NCBI GenBank assembly: GCA_014879465.1
Contig: JACSSA010000104.1
Location: 1-32,241 of the forward strand
From: Rhodothermales bacterium
Lineage (GTDB): Bacteria > Bacteroidota > Rhodothermia > Rhodothermales > BA12
Length of the DNA: 32,241 nucleotides
Reading direction: 5' to 3'
The position numbers were made by a program, and so were the translations under genes. A model generated the notes under the pieces. That model did no database searches, was not told the DNA's origin, and worked only from the letters and a program-made list of their open reading frames with translations. Below, one piece after another: positions 19,229 to 27,839 of this stretch (position 1 is its first letter; each line of letters begins with the position of its first letter).

Positions 19229-19561
19229 TTAGGCGTCGACGCCCGCGTCCATCGCTACGGCCGGTGCGTCGGCGGCGGTGCGGCGTGGACGCCAGAGGAT
19301 CGCGTAGATCACCCCGAGGTAGCCGGCGAGCAGCAGCAGCGGCGAGACAAAGAGCGAGAGCGTGCCGTCCACTTCGTTTTCGACCCGCATCAGCGTGTAG
19401 CCCACCACGATGAGCGCGAGCGCGACGCCGAGCAGCGTGTAGTTGCGCGAGGTGAAAACGGGCTGCCCGTCGGGGGCGGGGCGGCGGGTGCGCGCCGTAG
19501 CGGTGGGTGCCGCAGAGGCGGCAGATCGGCTACGGCGCGGGCGACTGGAAGACGAGGCCAT
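19229..19561 (-). CDS. Small two-TM membrane protein, possibly DUF3098-like
   Basis: FTSRNYTLLGVALALIVVGYTLMRVENEVDGTLSLFVSPLLLLAGYLGVIYAILW resembles Bacteroidota DUF3098 proteins; family assignment from memory. Confidence 0.55.
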   Translation of the reverse strand: MASSSSRPRRSRSAASAAPTATARTRRPAPDGQPVFTSRNYTLLGVALALIVVGYTLMRVENEVDGTLSLFVSPLLLLAGYLGVIYAILWRPRRTAADAPAVAMDAGVDA

Positions 19562-19626
19562 CCAAGGCAAAGGAAGGTTCCGGATGGCGCGGCGCAACAC
19601 GACGCCGTGGACGATGTTCCCCGGGT

Positions 19627-21066
19627 ATGGTTTTCCTCTCCCCCCGCTTGGCTTTGCCACTGGTGCTCGTGGCGCTGGTTGTAGGGATGTTTGCTGGGGC
19701 CGACCCGCCCAATCCGTCGCTCACCCGTGTCGCGGCGGTGCTCGACAGCAGCGAGAGCGCGGTGCTTTGGGGCGTCGTTGTTGCCGATGCGAAGACGGGC
19801 GAGGTGCTGTTCGAGCGCAACCCGCTGCGCCCGCTGCTCCCGGCGTCCAATCAGAAGATTCTCGTCGCCGCTACCGCCCTCGATCGTCTTGGCGGGGCGT
19901 TTCGCTACCGCACACCGCTGCTGTTCTCCGGCGTGACCGAGGCCGGGCCGGATGGTACGACGCTGCGCGGCACGTTCGCCATCGTTGGGATGGGCGATCC
20001 GTCGTTCGGCTCGTCGGAGGTGGATGCGCCCGACCCGTTCGCGACGTGGGCCGAGATGCTCCGCGCGCGCGGCGTGACGCGAATGGAGGGCACGCTCGTG
20101 GGCGACGACGACCGCTTCGACGACTACCCGTACGCCGAGGGCTGGGACATGGATTACCTCACCACACAGGCCGACCGCTACCTTGGCGTGCCCGTTTCGG
20201 CGCTTTCGTACCGCGACAACCTCGTTACCCTGAAACTTGGCCCCGGCCCCACCGACGCGACGACGACGCCGTCGGGCGCGATGGCCGTGGTGCGCCGCGA
20301 CCGCTTCACCGACCGCACGCGAGGCCTTGGCGTGGGGCTTCGGCACCTGCCCGGAACGGGCGTCGTCGAGATTTCCGGCACGGTGCGCACCCGCGAAGAA
20401 GACCTCGAACTGCCGGTGGACGACCCCACGCGCTTGGCGCTTGCGGCCTTCCGGCAGGCCCTCGGCGCGGCCGGCATTGATACGACGGCGCTGCGCGGCG
20501 AGGACGTGGACGCGCTCGCCGAACGCCCAGACTACGCAGGCTTCGACACGGTGGCCGTCCATGTGTCGCCGCCGCTGGCCGACCTCGTGGCCGTAATGGG
20601 CACACGGTCCAACAACTTCTACGCCGAGCAGATTTACCGCACGCTTTCGCCCGGCGGCGACGCCCGCGGCAGCCGCCTCGCGGTCCGCGCCTTTCTCCAC
20701 GAGCAGGGCGACACCACCGGCGTGGCGCTCTTCGACGGCTCCGGCTTGTCGCGCAAAAACCTCGTCACGCCCCGCGCCCTTTCCGCTACGCTGCTGCGGA
20801 TGTTTCGCCACCCCGAAGCCGACGCGTTTCTACGGGCGCTGCCGTACCCTGGACTGCGCGGCGGTACGCTTGAATACCGCCTCGAAGGCGTGCCGGTGCG
20901 CGCCAAGACGGGCACGCTGACCCACACCCGTGCGCTCTCCGGCTACCTCCGCACCGCCTCCGGGCGCGACCTCGTGTTCGTCGTGCTCGCCAACCACTTC
21001 ACCGTTCGTGAGTCGCAGGTCGTTGCGGTGATGGATCGCCTCGTCCGGGTGCTCGCGGCGGGGTAG
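19627..21066 (+). CDS. dacB: D-alanyl-D-alanine carboxypeptidase/endopeptidase (PBP4 family)
   Basis: LLPASNQK (SxxK), TRSNNFYAEQIYRTL (SxN), VRAKTGTLTHTRALSGYL (KTG). ATG at 19627. Confidence 0.95.
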   Translation: MVFLSPRLALPLVLVALVVGMFAGADPPNPSLTRVAAVLDSSESAVLWGVVVADAKTGEVLFERNPLRPLLPASNQKILVAATALDRLGGAFRYRTPLLFSGVTEAGPDGTTLRGTFAIVGMGDPSFGSSEVDAPDPFATWAEMLRARGVTRMEGTLVGDDDRFDDYPYAEGWDMDYLTTQADRYLGVPVSALSYRDNLVTLKLGPGPTDATTTPSGAMAVVRRDRFTDRTRGLGVGLRHLPGTGVVEISGTVRTREEDLELPVDDPTRLALAAFRQALGAAGIDTTALRGEDVDALAERPDYAGFDTVAVHVSPPLADLVAVMGTRSNNFYAEQIYRTLSPGGDARGSRLAVRAFLHEQGDTTGVALFDGSGLSRKNLVTPRALSATLLRMFRHPEADAFLRALPYPGLRGGTLEYRLEGVPVRAKTGTLTHTRALSGYLRTASGRDLVFVVLANHFTVRESQVVAVMDRLVRVLAAG

Positions 21067-21175
21067 GCTCAGGGGGAGTCCGCAGTCCTAAACCAGTACC
21101 CAACGCCCGGCAACCATCCTCTTGCACCGGTCGTATCCGTAGTCCTGTCCGTTTCTCTCCGCCCATACCCGCCCG

Positions 21176-21652
21176 ATGATCCCTGCGCTTCGTTTGGCCC
21201 TCGTGGGCGGGGCCGTCTTCTTGGTGCAATGGCTCGTGCTGGGCAATCTGCCCATTGCCGGCGCAGTGCCCGACGCTGTGCTGCTGTTTGTGGCGTGGAC
21301 GGGGCTGCGCTTCGGGCGTCGCTACGGCCTGATCGCCGGGTTTGCGCTGGGCTTTTTGCTGGATGCAGCCTACGACACATGGGGCATGCAGATGTTCGTC
21401 AAGTCCCTCGTCGGCTTTCTCGTGGCTTTCATCCCCACCACCGAGCGCGAGACGCTGCTCATCCAACCGCAACAAGCGTTCACCGGGGGCCTGCTCATTG
21501 CGCTGGTGCACAACGGCCTGCTCGTGCTCTTCCAAGCCCTCGCCGCCGGCGGGGCCACGCTCGGCATGGTGACCGGCGAGTGGCTGGGCGCGTCGCTCTA
21601 CACGGCGGTCGTGGCGTTTGTGGCTGCGCTGGCGTTCTCCCGCCGCATCTGA
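21176..21652 (+). CDS. mreD: MreD-like rod shape-determining membrane protein
   Basis: 158 aa polytopic protein: QWLVLGNLPIAGAVPDAVLLFVAWTGLRFGRRYGLIAGFALGFLLDAAYDTWGMQMFVKSLVGF. Confidence 0.65.
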   Translation: MIPALRLALVGGAVFLVQWLVLGNLPIAGAVPDAVLLFVAWTGLRFGRRYGLIAGFALGFLLDAAYDTWGMQMFVKSLVGFLVAFIPTTERETLLIQPQQAFTGGLLIALVHNGLLVLFQALAAGGATLGMVTGEWLGASLYTAVVAFVAALAFSRRI

Positions 21653-21671
21653 ATTCTTCCCCGAACGATCT

Positions 21672-22400
21672 ATGTCTGGACACAGCAAGTGGTCTACCAT
21701 TAAACGGCAAAAGGCCGTCACCGACGCCAAACGCGCCAAAATCTGGGCACGCTACACCCGCGACATTATGGTCGCGGCGCGCGACGGCGTGGCCGACCCC
21801 GCCATGAACCCGCGCCTTGCGCTCGCCGTGGAGAAGGCCAAGGGCGTCAACATGCCCAAGGACAACATCGAGCGCGCCATCAAGCGCGGCTCCGGCGAGA
21901 TCGAGGGCGCAGAGTACGAGGAACTGACCTACGAGGGCTACGGCCCCGGCGGCGTGGCGGTGCTCGTGGAGGCCCTCACCGACAACCCCAACCGCACGGT
22001 CGCCGATCTGCGGGTCTTTTTCTCGCGGGCAGGCGGAAGCCTCGGCATGTCGGGTAGCGTCGCGTTTCAGTTCGACCGCAAGGCCGTCTTTGAGATTGCC
22101 GCCGGAGGGCTTTCGGAGGACGACCTGTTCCTTCTGGTGGCCGATGCCGGTGCCGAAGACCTCGAAACCACCGACGATGGTTTTGTCGTGACCGCGCCCG
22201 TCGAAGCCTTCGGGGCCGTCTCCGCCGCCCTCGCCGACGCGGGCATCGAGCCTCAAGACGCCAGCCTCCAGCGCTTCCCCACCTCCACCACCGAGGTCGA
22301 CGAGGCCACGGCCGAGAAGGTTCTCGCCTTGCTCGACCGCATCGACGACCATATGGATGTGCAAGCCGTCTACTCGACGCTCGCCGAGACGGAGGATTAA
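21672..22400 (+). CDS. YebC/PmpR family DNA-binding/translation-associated protein
   Basis: MSGHSKWSTIKRQKAVTDAKRAKIW...NMPKDNIERAIKRGSGE...YEGYGPGGVAVLVEALTDNPNRT. Confidence 0.97.
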   Translation: MSGHSKWSTIKRQKAVTDAKRAKIWARYTRDIMVAARDGVADPAMNPRLALAVEKAKGVNMPKDNIERAIKRGSGEIEGAEYEELTYEGYGPGGVAVLVEALTDNPNRTVADLRVFFSRAGGSLGMSGSVAFQFDRKAVFEIAAGGLSEDDLFLLVADAGAEDLETTDDGFVVTAPVEAFGAVSAALADAGIEPQDASLQRFPTSTTEVDEATAEKVLALLDRIDDHMDVQAVYSTLAETED

Positions 22401-22451
22401 CGGGGAGAGGACACCGGCGCGATGCAAGAGGGCGTCTCCTTCTCGTTTGCT

Positions 22452-23105
22452 ATGCCCTTCCGATTTGATCTGACGCCCACCGAAGCCGTTGACGAGCAGC
22501 GGCGCGTGGCCGCGCTCGTACGCGAAACGCCGCTTCCTGCCCCGCCGCGTCTCATCGCCGGAGCAGACGTGAGCTTTCGCGGCGACACGGCCCACGCCGC
22601 CGTGGTGGTGCTCGATCTTGAGACGCTGGAAACCGTCGAGACGGCCACGTTCACCGGCCCTACGGCCTTCCCTTACATTCCCGGCCTGTTCTCGTTTCGC
22701 GAGATTCCGGCGCTGCTGCCCGCCTTCGAGCGGTTGGCCGTGTGGCCGGACGTGGTGATGGTAGACGGGCAAGGCCGGGCACATCCGCGCCGCGTCGGGC
22801 TGGCGTGTCACCTCGGCGTTGTGCTCGACGTGCCCACGTTCGGCTGCGCCAAAAGCATCCTCGTGGGGCGTCCCACCGACTTGGGCGAGGCGAAGGGCAG
22901 CACCGCGCCGCTTGTCCATCGCAAGGAAATCGTCGGCGAGGCCGTACGAACCCGTACGGGCGTCCACCCGGTGTTCGTCAGCGCGGGGCATCGGATCACG
23001 CTCGCCGAAGCCGTGGCGCTGACGTTGCGAACGGCTCCGCACTACAAAATCCCCGAACCCACCCGCCGCGCCGACGCGCTCAGCCGCTGCCCTGACGCAT
23101 CGTAG
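22452..23105 (+). CDS. nfi: Endonuclease V (deoxyinosine 3'-endonuclease)
   Basis: IAGADVSF, YIPGLFSFREIPALLPAFERL, VDGQGRAHPRRVGLACHLGVVLDVPTFGCAKSILVG, VFVSAGHRITLAEAV. Start 22422 or 22452. Confidence 0.95.
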   Translation: MPFRFDLTPTEAVDEQRRVAALVRETPLPAPPRLIAGADVSFRGDTAHAAVVVLDLETLETVETATFTGPTAFPYIPGLFSFREIPALLPAFERLAVWPDVVMVDGQGRAHPRRVGLACHLGVVLDVPTFGCAKSILVGRPTDLGEAKGSTAPLVHRKEIVGEAVRTRTGVHPVFVSAGHRITLAEAVALTLRTAPHYKIPEPTRRADALSRCPDAS

Positions 23106-23108
23106 CCG

Positions 23109-23990
23109 CTACGCATCCTTCGCCATCTGCCCCCACATCAGCTTCTCGCGCAAGGTGTTGAAGAAGTGCTGGCCGTCGAGGCGGACGAGCCGTAAGTCGT
23201 GCGACGCTCGCTCGATCACGAACGATTCGGCGGGAGCCTCCACCACATGCGCGGTGCCGTCGATGGCGACCACGAACGGCGTTCCCCGCGTCTTGACCGT
23301 CGCTTCGATGCGCACCGTGTCGGGCAGGACGACGGGGCGGACGGTCAGCGTGTGCGGCGCGACCGGCGAGAGCACGACGACGCCCGCTGTCGGGTAGACG
23401 ATCGGCCCGCCGACGGACAGCGAGTAGGCGGTCGAACCCGTTGGGGTGGCCACGATCAGCCCGTCGCCCCAGTAGGTGTTGAGGTATGCGCCGTCCACGG
23501 TCACGCGCACCGAAATCAGGCCGGCGCGCCCGTAGCGCTCGAACGAGAACTCGTTGACGGCCCACGGCGTGGCGAATGGCAATCCGTCGTGATGGGCGGC
23601 GAGGATGGCGCGGTTTTCGACGTGGTAGTGCCCGGCCTCGACGGCGGCAATGGCCTGTTGAATCTCCTGCGTCTCGATGTCGGCCAAAAATCCGAGTCGT
23701 CCGATGTTGACGCCGAGGATGGGCGTGCACGCCGGGCCAACGGCGTGGGCGGTGCGCAGGAGCGTCCCGTCGCCGCCAAACGACAGCACGAGGTCGGACG
23801 TGCGGGCAAACGCCGCATCTGCCGCGCCGTCGAGCACCTCGGCCTCCACCAACCCGCGCTCGGCCAGTCCGGCGGCGAGATCGGGATCGAGGCGAAACGG
23901 CAGGCCTTGGGCGTTGAGCCACCGAACGAGATCGGCAGCCGGCGACCAGAGGGCCGACTTGGTGACGTTTCCGGTGAGGCCGTAGGTCAA
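23109..23990 (-). CDS. nadK: NAD kinase
   Basis: LVLSFGGDGTLLRTAHAVG, ILGVNIGRLGFLADI, ATPTGSTAYSLSVGGPIVYP, LSPVAPHTLTVRPVVLP. Start uncertain: TTG at 23990 directly abuts the tandem repeat. Confidence 0.93.
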   Translation of the reverse strand: MTYGLTGNVTKSALWSPAADLVRWLNAQGLPFRLDPDLAAGLAERGLVEAEVLDGAADAAFARTSDLVLSFGGDGTLLRTAHAVGPACTPILGVNIGRLGFLADIETQEIQQAIAAVEAGHYHVENRAILAAHHDGLPFATPWAVNEFSFERYGRAGLISVRVTVDGAYLNTYWGDGLIVATPTGSTAYSLSVGGPIVYPTAGVVVLSPVAPHTLTVRPVVLPDTVRIEATVKTRGTPFVVAIDGTAHVVEAPAESFVIERASHDLRLVRLDGQHFFNTLREKLMWGQMAKDA

Positions 23991-23992
23991 GG

Positions 23993-24048
23993 TGCGAAGT
24001 GCGAAGTGCGAAGTGCGAAGTGCGAAGTGCGAAGTGCGAAGTGCGAAG
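23993..24048. repeat. Heptanucleotide tandem repeat (TGCGAAG)x8
   Basis: Eight perfect head-to-tail 7-bp units counted directly, 23993-24048. Confidence 0.98.
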
Positions 24049-24178
24049 GTGGAACCGGAGGATGCCCGTTGGTTCCGCGCCGGAGCGTCGGTTCTGGCGG
24101 AAACGATTCCGGTGTGGAGTCGCCACCGTACGGTTCCGAATGTACCTTCAACCGACCGGTCTTCGACGCCTTCTCCGT

Positions 24179-25432
24179 ATGCTTCTCGTGCTCGGCAACG
24201 GCATTGCCGGCGCTACCGCCGCCCGTGTAGCGCGGACGCTTCGCTCCGACGCGGAGGTCGCGATGGTGTCGGACGAGCACCCGCTGCCGTACAGCCGCAC
24301 GGCGCTGATGTATGTGTTTATGGGACGTTTGCGTGCCCAAGACACGCACCTCTACGACGCCGCGTTCTGGGCGAAAAACCGCATCGACCGCATCGAAGGG
24401 CGCGCGGCGCGGCTGGACGCGAACGCCCGGACGCTGCATCTGGCCGACGGTCGGGCGCTGGGCTACGAACGGCTCGTGCTCGCCACCGGATCGACGCCCC
24501 GGCGACTGGACGTGCCGGGAAGCGACGCCGACGGTGTGGTGCACCTCTACGGCCTCGCCCACTTGGACGACATCGAGGCGGCGCTGCCGCACGCCAACGG
24601 GCACGCGGTGGTCGTCGGCGGCGGCCTTACGGGCGTCGAACTCGGCGAGATGCTGCGCTCCCGAGGCCTCGCCGTGACGTTCCTCGTCCGCGAACCCCGG
24701 TTGATGCCGCGCACGCTCTCCTCCGACGAATCGGCGCTGGCCGAAGCCACGATCCGCCGGCACGGCGTGGACGTGCGCACGGGCGCGTCGGTCGTCGCCG
24801 TCGAGACGGTGAGCGGACGGGCCATGGGCGTGGTGCTGGCCTCGGGCGAGACGATCCCGGCGGGACTGGTGGCGGTGGCGGTGGGCGTGGAGCCGAACGT
24901 CGATCTGGCGCGGGAGGCCGGGCTGGCCGTGCGGCGCGGCGTGGTGGTCTCCGGCACGCTCGAAACGTCGGCGACGGATGTGTTCGCGGCGGGCGACTGC
25001 GCCGAACACGCCTCCGGGCGGGTCGATCAACTGTGGTACACGGCGCGGGCGATGGGGGCGACGGCCGGGCGGGGCCTCGCGGGTCAGCCGACGGCCTACG
25101 CGCCGGGTGTGCCGTTCAACGCCGCCGCGTTCTTCGACGCCGAATGGCAGACGACCGGGTACGCGCCGGGCGACATTCCGGACGGCTGGACGGAGCGCCG
25201 CTGGCGCGACGACGCGGCGGGCCAAGCCTTCCGCCTCGTTCTCGACGGCGACGGGCGCGCGGCGGGCGTTTCGTCCTTCGGGATGCGGCTGCGCCACGCC
25301 GTCTGCCAAGACTGGGTGGAACGCAGCGTCACGCTCGGCGAGGTGCTGGCCGGGCTTCGTCGTGCCCGCTTCGACCCGGAGTTTCACCGCGTCCGCACCG
25401 ACGACATCGCCTTGGCCCTCGCCGACCTGTAA
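24179..25432 (+). CDS. FAD-dependent pyridine-nucleotide oxidoreductase (NirB/rubredoxin-reductase-like)
   Basis: MLLVLGNGIAGATAARVA, LVLATGSTPRRLDVPG, AVVVGGGLTGVELGEMLRSRG, TDVFAAGDCAEH. ATG at 24179 (alternative 24140). Confidence 0.88.
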   Translation: MLLVLGNGIAGATAARVARTLRSDAEVAMVSDEHPLPYSRTALMYVFMGRLRAQDTHLYDAAFWAKNRIDRIEGRAARLDANARTLHLADGRALGYERLVLATGSTPRRLDVPGSDADGVVHLYGLAHLDDIEAALPHANGHAVVVGGGLTGVELGEMLRSRGLAVTFLVREPRLMPRTLSSDESALAEATIRRHGVDVRTGASVVAVETVSGRAMGVVLASGETIPAGLVAVAVGVEPNVDLAREAGLAVRRGVVVSGTLETSATDVFAAGDCAEHASGRVDQLWYTARAMGATAGRGLAGQPTAYAPGVPFNAAAFFDAEWQTTGYAPGDIPDGWTERRWRDDAAGQAFRLVLDGDGRAAGVSSFGMRLRHAVCQDWVERSVTLGEVLAGLRRARFDPEFHRVRTDDIALALADL

Positions 25433-25442
25433 CCCGACGCGC

Positions 25443-26741
25443 ATGACCCTTTCCGATCGCCTCGCTCTCGCGTCCGGAGGCGTTGCCCTCGCCACGGTCG
25501 GGCTTGCCGTGGCAGGCGTTCCGATGCCGCCGGGTCTGGGCCTGGCGCTCGTACTCGGCGGCTTCGCGGCGGCGGCGCTGCTCGTGCTGCCGCGTTACGC
25601 CGCGCAACCGTCGGCGGTGGCGCTCGACGGCACGATGCGCGCCTCGGCTACGGCCCGGGGCGGCGTGGCGTGGGCGATGGCGCTCGTGCTGACGGCCTAT
25701 TACGCCGCGACGTACTGGTTTCCGGGCCGGCTGGACGGCCTCGTGCGCCTCTTCGAACCGCTCAGCCACGCGCTGCGCGGGCGGGATTCCGACGTCTGGT
25801 TCGTCTACGGCACCTTCTACACCCTCGCCGTGGCGGCGATGGGCGTCCGCGCGCTCGTCAAGTACCGCGATCATCCGTACCACCGCGCCCGAACGCTCGC
25901 GGTGATGGCCGTGCAGACGCTGCTGGCGTGGGCACTCCCGGCGCTGCTCGTGCGCCTGCAACGGCCCGAGCTGTACTTCTCCTACACCTGGCCGCTCGAC
26001 TACGACTTCCTCTTTCCGTCGAACGTCCAGATGCTCCGCGACCACGGCACGCTTGGCCTCTTCGCGCTCGTGTGGGGCGTTCTGCTGCTGGCCGTCGTGA
26101 CGCCTATGCTGACGTATTTCTACGGCAAACGGTGGTACTGCGCGTGGGTGTGCGGCTGCGGCGGGCTGGCTGAGACGGCGGGCGATCCGTACCGCCACCT
26201 CGCCGACCCGAGCCTGCGGGCGTGGAAGATCGAGCGGTGGACGATCCACAGCGTCCTCGTGCTGATCGTGGCGACGACGGCGCTCGTATGGCTTCGGGCG
26301 ACCACCGGGTTTGGCGGCGCGGTCTCCGACGCGCTCGCCCGGTTCTACGGCTTCGGCATCGGCGCGGTGTTTTCGGGCGTCGTGGGCGTGGGCTTCTATC
26401 CGCTGCTCGGTGCGCGGGTGTGGTGCCGGTTCGGCTGCCCGATGGCGGCGATTTTGGGGATTCAGCAGCGGTTTTTCTCCCGGTTTCGCATCACCGTCAA
26501 CGGCGGCGCGTGCATCTCGTGCGGCAACTGCACGACGTACTGCGAGATGGGCATCGACGTGCGGCACTACGCCCAGCGCGGGCAAAACATCGTGCGGGCC
26601 TCCTGCGTCGGGTGCGGCGCGTGCGCGTCGGTGTGCCCTCGGGGCGTGCTGCGGCTGGAAAACGGCCCCGGTGCGCGGATGGGCGAACGCGTCGGGCCGG
26701 GCGCGTTTGTACCGGAAGATGCGTTGGACGTTTTGACGTGA
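25443..26741 (+). CDS. Membrane-bound 4Fe-4S protein (NosR/NapH-like polyferredoxin)
   Basis: Several TM segments; RWYCAWVCGCGG and ARVWCRFGCPMAAILG CxxxC motifs; two 4Fe-4S motifs CISCGNCTTYCEMG and CVGCGACASVCPRG. Confidence 0.85.
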   Translation: MTLSDRLALASGGVALATVGLAVAGVPMPPGLGLALVLGGFAAAALLVLPRYAAQPSAVALDGTMRASATARGGVAWAMALVLTAYYAATYWFPGRLDGLVRLFEPLSHALRGRDSDVWFVYGTFYTLAVAAMGVRALVKYRDHPYHRARTLAVMAVQTLLAWALPALLVRLQRPELYFSYTWPLDYDFLFPSNVQMLRDHGTLGLFALVWGVLLLAVVTPMLTYFYGKRWYCAWVCGCGGLAETAGDPYRHLADPSLRAWKIERWTIHSVLVLIVATTALVWLRATTGFGGAVSDALARFYGFGIGAVFSGVVGVGFYPLLGARVWCRFGCPMAAILGIQQRFFSRFRITVNGGACISCGNCTTYCEMGIDVRHYAQRGQNIVRASCVGCGACASVCPRGVLRLENGPGARMGERVGPGAFVPEDALDVLT

Positions 26742-26781
26742 CGGGGGCGATGGAATCGCGACGGTATCGCCCCGTCCGCCC

Positions 26782-26810
26782 GTAGAGACGCCCCAGTGGG
26801 GCGTCTCTAC
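26782..26810. repeat. Perfect 13-bp-stem hairpin GTAGAGACGCCCC-AGT-GGGGCGTCTCTAC (possible terminator/REP)
   Basis: Arms 26782-26794 and 26798-26810 are exact reverse complements; located between the 4Fe-4S gene and fabI. Confidence 0.85.
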
Positions 26811-26930
26811 CACCGTCCATCCACCGCGTTCAAACCGTCCATCCACCGAAAACCAGATTTCGGCATCGGAAACCGGCAACCGCCAATGCCCGCCCTGTTC
26901 GTACCTTTACCGCCCTCATCACCCGACGAC

Positions 26931-27815
26931 ATGGCTGCTACGCCCCTTTCCGGACACGGCCTGCTGCAAGGCAAAACCGGCATCATCTTTGGCGCACTCA
27001 ACCCGCAAAGCCTCGCGTGGTATATCGCCGAGGCCGTCCACCGCGAAGGCGGGCGGTTCGTGCTCACCAACGCACCCGTGGCCCAGCGCCTCGGCGAAGT
27101 CGACGCCCTCTCGGAGAAAACCGGCGCGCCGCTCATCTGGGCCGACGCCACGTCCACCGACGACCTCGACCGGCTCTTCGCAGAGGCCACCGCCCACTTC
27201 GGCGGCGGCATCGACTTCATCGTCCACTCCATCGGGATGGGGATGAACGTGCGCAAAAACCGCCCGTACGAAGACCTCAACCCCGACTGGTTCCTCAAGA
27301 CGCTCGACATCTCGGCGGCCAGCCTCCACCGCACCATCACGCAGGGCCTCAAGGCCGGGGCGCTCAACGACGGCGGCTCCATCGTGACGCTCTCGTTCAT
27401 CGGGGCGCAGCGTACGTTCTCTAAGTACAGCGAAATGGGCGACGCCAAGGCGCTGCTCGAATCGATCGTCCGCTCCTACGGCTACCGCCTCGCCAAACGC
27501 GGCATCCGCATCAACTCCGTCTCCCAAAGCCCCACCCGCACCAGCGCCGGCAGCGGCATCCGCGGCTTCGACCTGCTCTACACCTTCGCCGAGACGATGG
27601 CCCCGCTGGGCAACGCCGACTCGGACTCGTGCGCCGACTACGTCGTCTCGCTCCTGTCGGACTACACGCGGATGGTGACGATGCAAAACCTCTTCCACGA
27701 CGGCGGCTTCTCCACGATGGGCGTGACGGACGAACTGCTCGAACTCCTCGGCGAGGGGCTGCTCAAAGGCCAGGACTCGTCGGCGCTGCAAGAGTTGTTT
27801 GGCGACAAGAAGTAA
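26931..27815 (+). CDS. fabI: Enoyl-[acyl-carrier-protein] reductase (NADH), FabI type
   Basis: GKTGIIFGALNPQSLAWYIAEAV, IDFIVHSIGMGMN, TLSFIGAQRTFSKYSEMGDAKALLESIVRSYGYRLAKRGIRINSVSQSPTRT (Tyr-x6-Lys). ATG at 26931. Confidence 0.93.
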   Translation: MAATPLSGHGLLQGKTGIIFGALNPQSLAWYIAEAVHREGGRFVLTNAPVAQRLGEVDALSEKTGAPLIWADATSTDDLDRLFAEATAHFGGGIDFIVHSIGMGMNVRKNRPYEDLNPDWFLKTLDISAASLHRTITQGLKAGALNDGGSIVTLSFIGAQRTFSKYSEMGDAKALLESIVRSYGYRLAKRGIRINSVSQSPTRTSAGSGIRGFDLLYTFAETMAPLGNADSDSCADYVVSLLSDYTRMVTMQNLFHDGGFSTMGVTDELLELLGEGLLKGQDSSALQELFGDKK

Positions 27816-27839
27816 GACCGCTTCCGCATCTCGCCGCCT

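Noticed and set aside
23993-24048. CRISPR array
   Set aside because: Units are 7 bp with no spacers; this is a simple tandem microsatellite and no cas genes are present.
23992-25446. RSAKCEV heptapeptide-repeat protein start for the + strand ORF
   Set aside because: Peptide repeats are just the 7-bp DNA unit read through; the real FAD-oxidoreductase start is near 24179.
26796-26930. N-terminal extension of FabI from the ORF track
   Set aside because: Starts inside the 26782-26810 hairpin and covers the direct repeats; canonical FabI N-terminus begins at the 26931 ATG.
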